Positions 24,132-32,577 of a stretch of 64,000 nt of DNA are shown one piece after another. Where the stretch lies: the NCBI GenBank assembly GCA_963721365.1, contig CAVRJE010000016.1, positions 62,001 to 126,000 on the forward strand, in the 5' to 3' direction. A program made the translations under genes and the position numbers. Source of the DNA: CAIQPS01 sp963721365 (GTDB lineage Bacteria > Actinomycetota > Thermoleophilia > RBG-16-64-13). Every line of letters starts with the position of its first letter. The stretch's first letter is position 1. The notes under the pieces are model-generated. The model saw nothing but the letters and a program-made list of their open reading frames with translations. It was not told the origin of the DNA and searched no databases.

Positions 24132-25001
24132 CTACATAACGATCTTGTTCAGAGGGTACTCGACAATGCCCTGCGCGCCCGCTTCTTTCAGACGCGGGAT
24201 GATGACGCGCACCGTGGACTCGTCGAGGATGGTGTTGACCGCCAACCAGTCCTCGTCGCTGAGGGTCGAGATGGTCGGCTTCAAAAGGGCCGGTAGCACT
24301 TCCAGGACGGCCGGCAGGTCCGCCCTACGCACGTTCAGCATCAGCCCCACCTTACCGAGAGCGGCGATGGCGCCCTGAAGCAGCATGGTGATGTCCTCGA
24401 GTTTGCGCCGCTTCTCGGGGTCCTCCCAGGAATCGATATTGGCGATCAACTGGGTGTTTGACTCGAGAACCGTCTCGATGATGCGAAGCTTGTTGGCCCG
24501 CAGGGAACTCCCCGTCTCGGTGACCTCCACGATGGCATCGGCAAGCTCCGGGGGCTTCACTTCGGTCGCGCCCCAGCTGAACTCGACCTTGGCCGTCACC
24601 CCGCTCTCAGCCAGATACCTCTTGGTGGTAGCCACGAGTTCGGTCGCGATTATCTTGCCCTCCAGATCCTGGACAGACCGGAACGGCGAGGCCTCGGGGA
24701 CTGCCAGCACCCAGCGCACCTTGCCGAAGCTCTGCTTCGCGTAAACGAGGTCGCACACCGGCTGGACGACGGCATCGTTCTCCTGGACCCAGTCCAGGCC
24801 GGTGATCCCGGCGTCGAGTAAGCCGTTCTCAACGTAGCGCGCCATCTCCTGGGCTCGGATGAGCACGCACTCCAGTTCGGGGTCGTCGACTACCGGGAAG
24901 TACGACCGGCTGGAGGTGGTGACGTTGAAGCCGGCCCTCCGGAACAGGTCGATCGTGGCGCTCTCGAGGCTGCCCTTGGGTATACCGAGTTTCAGGATCA
25001 T
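24132..25001 (-). CDS. hisG: ATP phosphoribosyltransferase, long form
   Basis: First enzyme of histidine synthesis: ATP plus PRPP gives phosphoribosyl-ATP. The 289-residue protein starts LKLGIPKGSLESATIDL, has the family core GLDAGITGLDW and EVTETGSSLRANKL, and a C-terminal regulatory domain of about 75 residues (VGLMLNVRRADLPAVLEVLP) that binds histidine in long-form HisG, so no HisZ is needed. No other his gene is adjacent, which is unusual. It lies between a flavodiiron protein gene (40-base gap) and the oxidoreductase gene. Confidence 0.95.
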   Translation of the reverse strand: MILKLGIPKGSLESATIDLFRRAGFNVTTSSRSYFPVVDDPELECVLIRAQEMARYVENGLLDAGITGLDWVQENDAVVQPVCDLVYAKQSFGKVRWVLAVPEASPFRSVQDLEGKIIATELVATTKRYLAESGVTAKVEFSWGATEVKPPELADAIVEVTETGSSLRANKLRIIETVLESNTQLIANIDSWEDPEKRRKLEDITMLLQGAIAALGKVGLMLNVRRADLPAVLEVLPALLKPTISTLSDEDWLAVNTILDESTVRVIIPRLKEAGAQGIVEYPLNKIVM

Positions 25002-25041
25002 CTATGGCTCTCCAGCACTTGTGGGTCGGGACGGGAGCGAA

Positions 25042-26214
25042 TTATAGCCCCGCCTCGCGGTGCTTTGCCGCAACGGCTTCGGCCAGGGCGTCTACTTTGA
25101 GCAGGTCTTCGGTCGTCGGAAGGCCCTTGATGATCACCGGCTCGATGAGTTCGGCCTTAAGACCGGCCGTGAGCTCCGCCATGCGCTCCATCGCGCTGGT
25201 GGCCCAGCCGTAGCTGACGAGCGCCGACAGAAAACGCACCTTGGGCTTGAGAGCGTTGGCCAGGTAGAGGGCCGAGACCATCAGCGGGTGCGGATTCGTC
25301 ATGACCGTCGGGGTAGCGGCCACCACCGTGGCCGCGTCTACCAGGGCCGTCGCCAGTTTGCCCAGATCCACTCCCTGGAGGTCCACCCGCTCCACCTTGA
25401 CCCCGCGGTCGATCAAGGCCCCGGTCAGACGATCGACCAGAATAGTGGTGCTCCCGTGCATGGTCACGAACGGTATTAGCACCAGGCTGTGCGGCGGTCC
25501 CTCGACCCAGTCCCGGTAGGCGTCGATGATGAACTGCGGCCGGGGGTAGGCGGGGCCGTGGCTGGGCCCGATGAGCTGCGCGCCCAGCGGTTCCACCCTG
25601 TCGAGATTCTTCTTGACCATGGGCCGGAACGGCATCATGATCTCGGCGAAGTAGCGCTTGGCCGCCAGGTACACCTCCTCCTCGGCGCCGTAAAGGTCGC
25701 TCGTGGCCAGGTGCGAGCCGAACATGTCGCAGCTGAATAAGACCTGGCCCTCGACGAGGAAGGTGGACATCGTCTCCGGCCAATGCACCCAGGGCGTGTA
25801 GATGAACCGCAGGGTCTTGCCGCCCAAGAACAGTTCTTCTCCGTCCTCGACCGCCCTCACCACGTCACCGGAGACATGCAGGTGGGTAGCCAGCAGGTCG
25901 ACCGCCCTGGCGCTGCAGAGCACCTGCGCCTCGGGGTAACGGGAGAGCACCGCCGGCAGGGAGCCCGAGTGGTCCTGCTCCACATGCTGGATCACCACGT
26001 AGTCGATCCGGTCCACGCCCCGCAACCTGTCGAGGAGGACCTCGGTCATGGTCGGATCTACCGTATCCAGCAAGACCGTCTTCTCGCTTCCCCTGACCAG
26101 GTACGAGTTGTAGCTGGTGCCCTCGGGCAGGGGAATAAGCGAGTCGAAGATCCTACGGTCCCAATCGACCGCGCCCACCGAGTAGACACCTGGCCGCAGT
26201 TCACGTGGTTCCAT
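25042..26214 (-). CDS. Flavodiiron protein (O2/NO reductase)
   Basis: A 390-residue class A flavodiiron protein. The metallo-beta-lactamase domain carries the diiron ligand motif HVEQDHSG near residue 83 and later TPWVHWPETMSTF and GPSHGP; the flavodoxin domain begins near 245 with VTMHGSTT in the FMN phosphate loop (usually MYGNT) and VVAATPTVMTNPHP for the ring. These soluble cytoplasmic enzymes reduce O2 to water or NO to N2O. It is first gene of an operon with hisG and a flavin reductase, and near hcp, so NO detoxification is likely. Confidence 0.92.
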   Translation of the reverse strand: MEPRELRPGVYSVGAVDWDRRIFDSLIPLPEGTSYNSYLVRGSEKTVLLDTVDPTMTEVLLDRLRGVDRIDYVVIQHVEQDHSGSLPAVLSRYPEAQVLCSARAVDLLATHLHVSGDVVRAVEDGEELFLGGKTLRFIYTPWVHWPETMSTFLVEGQVLFSCDMFGSHLATSDLYGAEEEVYLAAKRYFAEIMMPFRPMVKKNLDRVEPLGAQLIGPSHGPAYPRPQFIIDAYRDWVEGPPHSLVLIPFVTMHGSTTILVDRLTGALIDRGVKVERVDLQGVDLGKLATALVDAATVVAATPTVMTNPHPLMVSALYLANALKPKVRFLSALVSYGWATSAMERMAELTAGLKAELIEPVIIKGLPTTEDLLKVDALAEAVAAKHREAGL

Positions 26215-26339
26215 TTGCGGTCACCCTCCTTAACTCCCGCCGTGCAGCCGACGCTTCTATATCTACCCGCTCAGCAAACTTCGCGAGAACGAGTACCCGT
26301 TGATTACCGGCCCATACTACGGGATTATGGCTCCTTGCC

Positions 26340-27665
26340 ATGCCCGAATCCACTCTCCGAACCCGCGAGATACTGCGCACCTGGTGGCCGCTCACCGCCA
26401 GTTGGATCCTCATGGGCTTCGAGGGACCCGCCGTCGCCGCCGTCGTGTCCCGGCTGCCCAACCCCACCGTCAACCTCGCGGCCTGGGGCGGCGTGGTCTT
26501 CCCGCTGGCCCTGATGGTCGAGGCTCCTATCATCATGATGCTCGCCGCTTCCACTGCGCTGTGCCGCGATTGGGCCTCGTACATCAAGATGCGGCGCTTC
26601 ATGAACCAGCTGGGAGCCGCACTGACGGCGCTGCACATCCTCATCGTGGCGACACCATTGTATTACGTGATCGCGGAAGACCTCCTCGGCGCTCCCAAAG
26701 CAGTCCTGGCGCCCGCCCGAGTCGGTCTGTTCATCATGATCCCCTGGACCTGGTCCATCGCCTACCGGCGCTTCCACCAGGGCATACTCATCCGCTTCGG
26801 CCACTCTCTGAAGATCGGCCTGGGCACGGCCGTGCGCTTCTCGGCCGACGCGTTGATGCTCGCGATCGGCTATTTCGGCGGCTGGCCGGGGATAGTCGTC
26901 GCAGGCTGCGGCATGGTCGCCGGCGTCCTCACCGAGGCCTTGTACGTGCATCGCGCCGTGCGTCCGACGCTCCGCGACCAGCTGAGACCCGCGCCCCCGG
27001 TGGGGATCCCGCTCTCTACGCGGGCCATGCTCGACTTCTACATCCCTTTGTCGCTCACCCAGGTGCTGATACTCATCGCTTACCCCATAGGCAGCGCGGC
27101 CATGAGCCGTATGCCTCTGCCGCTGCTCTCTCTGGCGGCCTGGCCGGTGGTGGGGGCCGTCCGGTACGTCACAGGAAGTTTCGGCGGCGCCTATAACGAA
27201 GTGGTGGTGGCGCTGGTGGAACGCAGACGCTCATCCCGGCCCCTGTTCCGCTTTGCGGTGGTCATCGCCGGCGTCGCTACGGCCTCTCTCGCCGTGCTCA
27301 CCATCCCCGCGGTGTCGACAGCGATCTTCGCCGATCTCATCGGTCTGGCCGCCCCTCTGCCGGCCATGGTCCACAAGTCGCTGTACTTACTTCTGCCCGT
27401 GCCTGCTATCGCGGTCGCTCAGAGCTACTTCCAGGGGATGATCCTCCACAGCCGCCGGACGCGCAGCATCACCGAGGCAGTGCTGATCTTCCTGGGCGTG
27501 GTCACCGTGGCTCTGATCGCGGGCGTCCTCTGGGGCGGCGCAGTGGGCCTCTACGTGGCGCTGGCGGCCTTCACGTTCGGAGAGTTCGTGCGCACCTGCT
27601 GGCTATGGGTTCGCAGCCGCGATGCCCGGCGAGCAGTGTCCGAACGGGATACGTTGCCGGCCTAA
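26340..27665 (+). CDS. Polytopic membrane protein of the MATE/MOP-flippase type
   Basis: A 441-residue protein with about 12 hydrophobic helices in two similar halves, the pattern of the MOP superfamily (MATE drug exporters, lipid flippases). N-terminal WWPLTASWILMGFEGPAVAAVVSRLP and the mid-protein repeat LDFYIPLSLTQVLILIAYPIGSAAMSRMPLPLLSLAAWPV (in parts) mirror each other. I see no motif that fixes the substrate. It is divergent from the flavodiiron operon and convergent with the dehydratase gene, so it is likely a single-gene unit. Confidence 0.7.
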   Translation: MPESTLRTREILRTWWPLTASWILMGFEGPAVAAVVSRLPNPTVNLAAWGGVVFPLALMVEAPIIMMLAASTALCRDWASYIKMRRFMNQLGAALTALHILIVATPLYYVIAEDLLGAPKAVLAPARVGLFIMIPWTWSIAYRRFHQGILIRFGHSLKIGLGTAVRFSADALMLAIGYFGGWPGIVVAGCGMVAGVLTEALYVHRAVRPTLRDQLRPAPPVGIPLSTRAMLDFYIPLSLTQVLILIAYPIGSAAMSRMPLPLLSLAAWPVVGAVRYVTGSFGGAYNEVVVALVERRRSSRPLFRFAVVIAGVATASLAVLTIPAVSTAIFADLIGLAAPLPAMVHKSLYLLLPVPAIAVAQSYFQGMILHSRRTRSITEAVLIFLGVVTVALIAGVLWGGAVGLYVALAAFTFGEFVRTCWLWVRSRDARRAVSERDTLPA

Positions 27666-27674
27666 GGGGCAGCC

Positions 27675-28337
27675 CTAGCGGGTCCGCTCCTCCACCACGA
27701 GCTTCCGGATGTACGGGATCAGCCCGCCCGCATCGACAATAGCCTGACGGGCCGGGGGCAGCGGCTCCACCGTGTAGCTCTTGCCGGTCGTGACGTTGAC
27801 CACCTCTCCGTCCTTGAACTCCAGCTCGTCGCCCTCGGCCGCCTCGATACCGGGGCAGATGATCAGCCGCAAGCCCAGGTTGACGGCATTCTGGAGGAAG
27901 ATGCGCGAGTAGTTGTTCGCGACGACGGTCAGGTCCCAACCCTTGAGGCAGGATGCCGCCTGCTCACGGGAGGAACCGGTCCCAAAATTGCGGTCCGCGA
28001 CCACGACGCCACCCGGCGCGACGGCCCCGTCTTTGAGCTTCTTGTTGAACTCCGCCACATCGGCAAAGCAGTATTGCGGAGTCTCGGTGGGAAGCACCGT
28101 GGCCATGAAGCGGCCCGGATAGATGGCATCGGTCGACACGTCGTCGCCAAGGCGGAGGACTACCTTAGAGCCCGATTCAACATGAACCTGCGGCCGCCGA
28201 GTCCGCACTGGACGGCACGATGCATCGTCCTCAGTCGCACCCGTAGCGCTGCTACGAGTGCTCCCTGCGTCCTTGCCTCGCGCTCGTCCATCGCGCCCTG
28301 TCGACGGATGTTCATCTTGAATCGGGCTATTGGCCAT
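27675..28337 (-). CDS. Aconitase-family dehydratase, small subunit, with an inserted N-terminal element
   Basis: The swivel subunit of a LeuCD/HacAB/DmdAB-type hydro-lyase. From about residue 57 it is typical: LGDDVSTDAIYPGRF, then DRNFGTGSSREQAA (substrate-binding loop) and NLGLRLIICPG. The first about 56 residues are low-complexity, charged, and foreign to the family; they are encoded by a 160-bp palindromic element inserted in frame just after the ATG (see repeat). The start is one base after the large-subunit stop. Substrate is unknown: isopropylmalate, 2,3-dimethylmalate or a methylcitrate-like acid. Confidence 0.85.
   Translation of the reverse strand: MANSPIQDEHPSTGRDGRARGKDAGSTRSSATGATEDDASCRPVRTRRPQVHVESGSKVVLRLGDDVSTDAIYPGRFMATVLPTETPQYCFADVAEFNKKLKDGAVAPGGVVVADRNFGTGSSREQAASCLKGWDLTVVANNYSRIFLQNAVNLGLRLIICPGIEAAEGDELEFKDGEVVNVTTGKSYTVEPLPPARQAIVDAGGLIPYIRKLVVEERTR
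28169..28328. repeat. Palindromic, inverted-repeat-bounded element inserted in a coding sequence
   Basis: Inverted termini of 19 bp (28169-28187 and 28310-28328) match at 18 positions; each reads AGCCCGATTCAA then ATGAAC. Inside are a 12-bp perfect palindrome (ACGATGCATCGT) and a hairpin built on GTAGCGCTGCTAC. Length 160 bp. No clear target duplication. It lies between the fourth codon and the family core of the dehydratase small subunit and keeps the frame open. It resembles a MITE or the coding palindromic elements of Rickettsia in behaviour; no transposase is nearby. I could not search for further copies. Confidence 0.6.
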
Positions 28338-28338
28338 C

Positions 28339-29628
28339 TCAGGCTCCTTTCCGGGGGTCGGTGATTTCCCCGCGCAGCGCGCTGACCGCCGCCGTTAGGG
28401 GCGAGGCCAGGTAGACGGACGAGTTCGGGTTGCCCATCCTGCCCTTGAAGTTCCGGTTCGTGGTGGCCAGGGCCACCTCTCCGTCGCCGAGCGCGCCCTG
28501 GTGGATACCCAGGCAGCAGCCGCAGCCGGGGTTCATGATCACCGCTCCGGCATCGGCCAGGTCGCCCAGATATCCCCTCCGCATGGCTTCCGTCCAGATG
28601 CGCCACGAAGCCGGGAAGACGAGCATCCGGGTACCCGCGGGCAGCTTCTTGCCCCGGACCACCGCTGCCGCCGTCTCCAGGTCGTCCAGCCTGCCGTTGG
28701 TGCAGGAGCCGATGACCACCTGGTCGATCTTGACGCCTTCGACCTCTCCGACCGGGACGACGTTGTCCACGGTATGCGGCCGGGCGACCTGCGGCTCCAG
28801 CCGGGTGACGTCGATCTCGACCACCTCTTCGTAGCCGGCGTCCGGATCGGGCGCGACGGCCGTGAAGGGGCCGTTGGCGCAGGCTTCCTCCCGCAGGTAG
28901 CGGAAAGTCTCCTCGTCGGCCGGCACGATGCCGCACGTGGCGCCTGCCTCCACAGACATGTTGCAGAGCACCAGACGCCCCGATATCGACATGTGCTTGA
29001 TCGCGCGCCCGTGGAACTCGATCACCCGGAAGTTGGCGCCCTCCGCGGAGATCATGCCGATCAGATAGAGGATGAGATCCTTTGGCCCCACGTACGGCCT
29101 GAACTCGCCGTCGGCGACGACCTTGATGGTCGGCGGGACTTCCACGTTGACCATCCGGCCGAGGGACCACACACCCGCCATGTCGGTCGCACCCACGCCG
29201 ATAGCCATGGCTCCCATCGCGCCGTGGCTGCTCGTGTGGCTGTCGGCGCCGACGACCACCATCCCCGGCAGCACATAGCCGCTCTCAGCCAGGATCTGGT
29301 GGCAGATACCGCCCTCGTCGCCCCGCACGTCATGGAACTTCGTGATCCCTTGCTTGGCCACAAAGTCCCGGATCTTCTTCTGGTTGGTGGCCGTCCTGGC
29401 CGTCTCTGCGGGCACGCGGTGGTCGAAGATGATCGCGATCTTGGCCGGGTCCCATACGGCCGGCTCGAGGCCGGTCCCATCGAAGATCTCGAAGAACTGG
29501 TTCATGATCAGCGCCGAGTTCTCGTGCGACATGGCGAGGTCGACGGCCGGCTCCACGACCATCCCCGGCGACACCTCCGCTACCCCGGCCGCACGAGCCA
29601 GTATCTTCTCAGCAACGGTCATTCCCAC
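28339..29628 (-). CDS. Aconitase-family dehydratase, large subunit (LeuC/HacA/DmdA-like)
   Basis: Holds the 4Fe-4S cluster of a two-subunit hydro-lyase. About 429 residues, with FDHRVPAETARTATNQ, the ADSHTSSHGAMGAMAIG signature, and cluster cysteines in VIGSCTNGR and NPGCGCCLG. Of several possible starts I prefer GTG at 29628, eight bases after GGAG; ATG at 29622 is the alternative and a GTG at 29661 lacks a ribosome site. Length and motifs are closer to LeuC/HacA than to monomeric aconitase. It follows the lyase gene and is coupled to the small subunit. Confidence 0.9.
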   Translation of the reverse strand: MGMTVAEKILARAAGVAEVSPGMVVEPAVDLAMSHENSALIMNQFFEIFDGTGLEPAVWDPAKIAIIFDHRVPAETARTATNQKKIRDFVAKQGITKFHDVRGDEGGICHQILAESGYVLPGMVVVGADSHTSSHGAMGAMAIGVGATDMAGVWSLGRMVNVEVPPTIKVVADGEFRPYVGPKDLILYLIGMISAEGANFRVIEFHGRAIKHMSISGRLVLCNMSVEAGATCGIVPADEETFRYLREEACANGPFTAVAPDPDAGYEEVVEIDVTRLEPQVARPHTVDNVVPVGEVEGVKIDQVVIGSCTNGRLDDLETAAAVVRGKKLPAGTRMLVFPASWRIWTEAMRRGYLGDLADAGAVIMNPGCGCCLGIHQGALGDGEVALATTNRNFKGRMGNPNSSVYLASPLTAAVSALRGEITDPRKGA

Positions 29629-29694
29629 GGGCCTGTCTCCTTTCGCGCGTCCGCTCGCCACTCAGGCCGGCCGGGCCCTCCGGGCACCGGGATC

Positions 29695-30627
29695 TCAACC
29701 GACGATCTTCTTGGCCTCTCCGTACTTGGTCTCCATCCGCCGGCGCGGTAGGTACTCGTCTTCCATGCACTTGTAGTCCTTGAGTCCGACGAAGTCGGTG
29801 TATTCCTCGAAGGAGCTGGCCCACTGCGACTGCCCGGGCAGGGTGCCGGTCGGCGAGGCCTTGAGGGCGGTGAAGAACTCCACGAGCGCTTTGTGCGCGA
29901 CCATGATGGAAGCCACGGGGATCGAGACGCGCCCCACACCCATGGCCGCGAGATCGGGGATGGGGATGAGCTCGGTCTTCATGCCGCTGATGGCGTCCAT
30001 GAGGTTGACCGAGAGGGGCCCCTTGACTTCCCTGACGGCCCTCTCGACATCGGCCCTCGTCCGGATGCCGTCGATGAAGCCAAGGTCCGCGCCGGCCTCC
30101 AGGTACAGGTTGCACCGTGCGATAGCCTCGTCCAGGCCGAGCACGCCCGCCGCGTCGGTGCGGGCGTTGATGATGAAGTCGGCATCCAGCCGGTCACGGA
30201 CGTCGGCGCAGGCCCTCACCTTGCCCGCCATCTCCGCGGCCTCGATGACTTCCTTGCCTGCCATATGGCCGCACCGTTTGGGAAAGACCTGGTCCTCGAT
30301 GTTCATGCCCGCCACGCCCATGGCGATCAACCGCTCGGCGATCCAGGCCGCGTTCACAGCGTTGCCGCCGCCGGTGTCGATATCGGCCATCACCGGGATG
30401 TCGACGGCCTGGGCGATGTTCCAGGTGACGTCGAGAACGTCCTTCATCTGCACGAGGCCCACATCGGGTTTGCCCAGGACCGAGCCCGCAACGCCGTACC
30501 CCGACACCTGGATGGCCTCGAAGCCGCACTTCTCGATGACCATGGCGCTGAAGGCGTCGTATGCCCCCGGCACCACCACCGCCCGGCGCTCCATGATGGC
30601 CTTGCGCAGCACAGCCGACTTCTTCAC
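29695..30627 (-). CDS. Isocitrate lyase/PEP-mutase superfamily lyase (methylisocitrate or dimethylmalate lyase-like)
   Basis: A 310-residue TIM-barrel lyase. The catalytic loop EDQVFPKRCGHMAGK has the active-site cysteine in KRCGH, as in methylisocitrate lyase (PrpB) and 2,3-dimethylmalate lyase, and MADIDTGGGNA carries metal-binding aspartates. It is far shorter than true isocitrate lyase (about 430). Such enzymes cleave a substituted malate to pyruvate plus a carboxylic acid (succinate or propionate), or run in reverse. The operon pairs it with a dehydratase and a decarboxylating dehydrogenase, so the substrate may be a methyl-branched malate. Confidence 0.88.
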   Translation of the reverse strand: MKKSAVLRKAIMERRAVVVPGAYDAFSAMVIEKCGFEAIQVSGYGVAGSVLGKPDVGLVQMKDVLDVTWNIAQAVDIPVMADIDTGGGNAVNAAWIAERLIAMGVAGMNIEDQVFPKRCGHMAGKEVIEAAEMAGKVRACADVRDRLDADFIINARTDAAGVLGLDEAIARCNLYLEAGADLGFIDGIRTRADVERAVREVKGPLSVNLMDAISGMKTELIPIPDLAAMGVGRVSIPVASIMVAHKALVEFFTALKASPTGTLPGQSQWASSFEEYTDFVGLKDYKCMEDEYLPRRRMETKYGEAKKIVG

Positions 30628-30717
30628 TTCGAACCCTCCTCCCGGCGAACCGGGCGCCTGTTTATCGTCTCCGGCCGGCCGCGCGCCGCAAGGCGGGCAG
30701 CAGCCGCCGGTCGCTGG

Positions 30718-31837
30718 CTACAGCTTGGACGCCACCGCGTCCGCCATCTCCATCGTGGTGTTCGCGCCGCCCATGTCATAGGTGCGCACCTTGCCCTCGG
30801 CTATGACCGCCGCCACCGCGTCCTCCAACCGGACGGCCTTATCGCCCTCGCCCAGCCAGTCGAGCATCATCTTGGCGGCGAGGATCGTGGCCAGCGGGTT
30901 CACCTTGTTCTGGCCCGCGTATTTCGGTGCAGAGCCGTGGGTAGGCTCGAACACGGCGAGCTGAGACCCGATATTGCCGGAGCAGCCGAAGCCAAGCCCG
31001 CCCACCATCTGAGCGCACAGGTCGGAGATGATGTCCCCGTAGAGATTCGGCGCCACCAGCACGTCGTAGTCGAACGGGTTCTTCAGCAACCACATGCAGA
31101 CGGCGTCGATGTTGGCGTCGTTCACCTGGATGTCGGGGAACTCCTTGGCCACCGAGCGCGCGGCCTCGAGGAAGAGGCCGTCGGTGGCTCTGACGACGTT
31201 GGCCTTGTGGACGATGGTGACCTTCTTGCGCCCGTGGGCCCGAGCGAACTCGAAGGCGGCCCGGGCGATGCGCTCCGACCCGCCCCGCGTGTTGATCTTG
31301 CAGGAGATGGCGTACTCATCGGAGGGCAGCTTGTGGAAGGGAGCAAAGCTCTTGGAGAGGTGTCCGAGGGTATCGGCCAGCTCCTGGGGAACCGGGTTGA
31401 ACTCGACGCCCGCGTAGAGATCCTCGGTGTTCTCCCGGAAGACCACCAGATCTATCCCCTCTTTGAAGTTGATCGGGTTACCGGGGTAGGCCTTGCAAGG
31501 CCGAAGGCATACGTAGAGGTCGAAAAGCTGGCGCATGCGCACGATCGGCGACCGGTACACCAGGCCCTTGCCCTGAAGCTCGGGTACCAACTCCGCTTCG
31601 GCGGCCTTGACCGGCTTGGAGGTGATGGCGCCGAACATGGCCGCATCCACGCGCTTGAGCAGGTCGACCGTCCGCTGCGGGAAGGCGTCGCCCTCCTGGC
31701 GCCAGCACTCCCAGCCGATGTCGCCCTCCACGTACTCGGCCTCGAATCCCAGAGCCGTCGAGGACCACCCGGACCGCCGCGCAGACCTCTATCCCTATCC
31801 CGTCACCCGGCAACCAGCCGATCTTGTGCTTAGCCAC
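30718..31837 (-). CDS. Isocitrate/isopropylmalate-family decarboxylating dehydrogenase, frameshifted
   Basis: An NAD(P)-dependent beta-decarboxylating dehydrogenase of 372 residues after correction. The N-terminus IGWLPGDGIGIEV is in one frame and GFEAEYVEGDIGWECW onward in another; an extra G in the GGG at 31748-31750 explains it. Later motifs are VVFRENTEDLYAGVE, substrate/metal residues in YDVLVAPNLYGDIISDLCAQMVGG (in parts) and the nucleotide loop EPTHGSAPKYAGQNKVNP. The GTG start follows AGGAGG. The substrate could be isocitrate, isopropylmalate, 3-methylmalate or similar; the operon context favours a branched malate. Confidence 0.87.
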
Positions 31838-31905
31838 GCCCTAGTCCTCCTGCTCTAGCGAAACTGCCTCCCTGCACTTATGCAGAACCTGCATCAACCA
31901 TACCA

Positions 31906-32415
31906 CTAGGAGCCCTCGAGGAATCCTTTCCACCGGGCGATATGCCCGTACTCATCCGCCCGGTCCTTCTCGATGAACACCCGGGTCTCGTCGTCCCATT
32001 CGGCCCCGGCCAGCAGCTTGCCGTAGTGCTCCACGGCCTTGTTCTCGACCCAGATACCGGTCTTCAGCACCCGCTCGGTGCCCATCATCCGGGAGCCGAG
32101 GCCGAACACGTAGCCGGCCAGCCAGAAACGGCCGCGAAGCTTGGCCGGCTTGAAGCCGTACTCGTAGAGCCGGGTCTGGAAGTCCTGCATGTGCGTCATC
32201 TCGTTGCACATGGCCGTCGTCAGCGCCGTGTTGAGCGGGGTGACGTCCTTGGTCATCTGGCACTTGTAGATGGTCGTCGCCATGATCTCCAGCGCGTGGA
32301 GGGTCTGCAATCCTTTTCTCAGCGCCTTCCTCTTGTCCTCACTGAGATCCCGCCCCCTGGGCCTGACCTGGTCCTCCCTCATCTCCGGCCGGATGATGGT
32401 GATGTCGTACGTCAT
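31906..32415 (-). CDS. Ferritin-like diiron protein related to COQ7
   Basis: A 169-residue four-helix protein with the complete diiron pattern: Glu in LHALEIMATT, ExxH in CNEMTHMQDF, Glu in WVENKAVEHYG and ExxH in DRADEYGHIARW. This is the COQ7/demethoxyubiquinone hydroxylase arrangement. The organism is unlikely to make ubiquinone, so hydroxylation of another quinone or an O2/peroxide-scavenging role are alternatives. It lies 68 bases upstream of the dehydrogenase operon on the same strand. Confidence 0.78.
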   Translation of the reverse strand: MTYDITIIRPEMREDQVRPRGRDLSEDKRKALRKGLQTLHALEIMATTIYKCQMTKDVTPLNTALTTAMCNEMTHMQDFQTRLYEYGFKPAKLRGRFWLAGYVFGLGSRMMGTERVLKTGIWVENKAVEHYGKLLAGAEWDDETRVFIEKDRADEYGHIARWKGFLEGS

Positions 32416-32577
32416 CTGCGCCTCCCGTCGATGCTTCTCCCGGTTTGCTCTACCGACTCAGCCTCTCTCGTCGCCCTCGTTCCGTCAAGCGGTTGCCGGA
32501 CAGCCCGTCGCGCGAGTATCCTCCAATCACCACCATCAGACACTCGCTCTTTGAGGGCCAAGGAGGATCACCAAGGC

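Noticed and set aside
28501..28834. Programmed frameshifting as explanation for the many frame breaks
   Set aside because: Breaks occur in many unrelated genes, with no shared slippery heptamer and downstream structure; error in the sequence is simpler.
28501..31833. Long plus-strand open frames opposite the dehydratase, lyase and dehydrogenase genes (28501-29751, 29893-31833)
   Set aside because: Composition is Arg/His/Asp/Gly-rich without domains; the minus-strand enzymes have full catalytic motifs.
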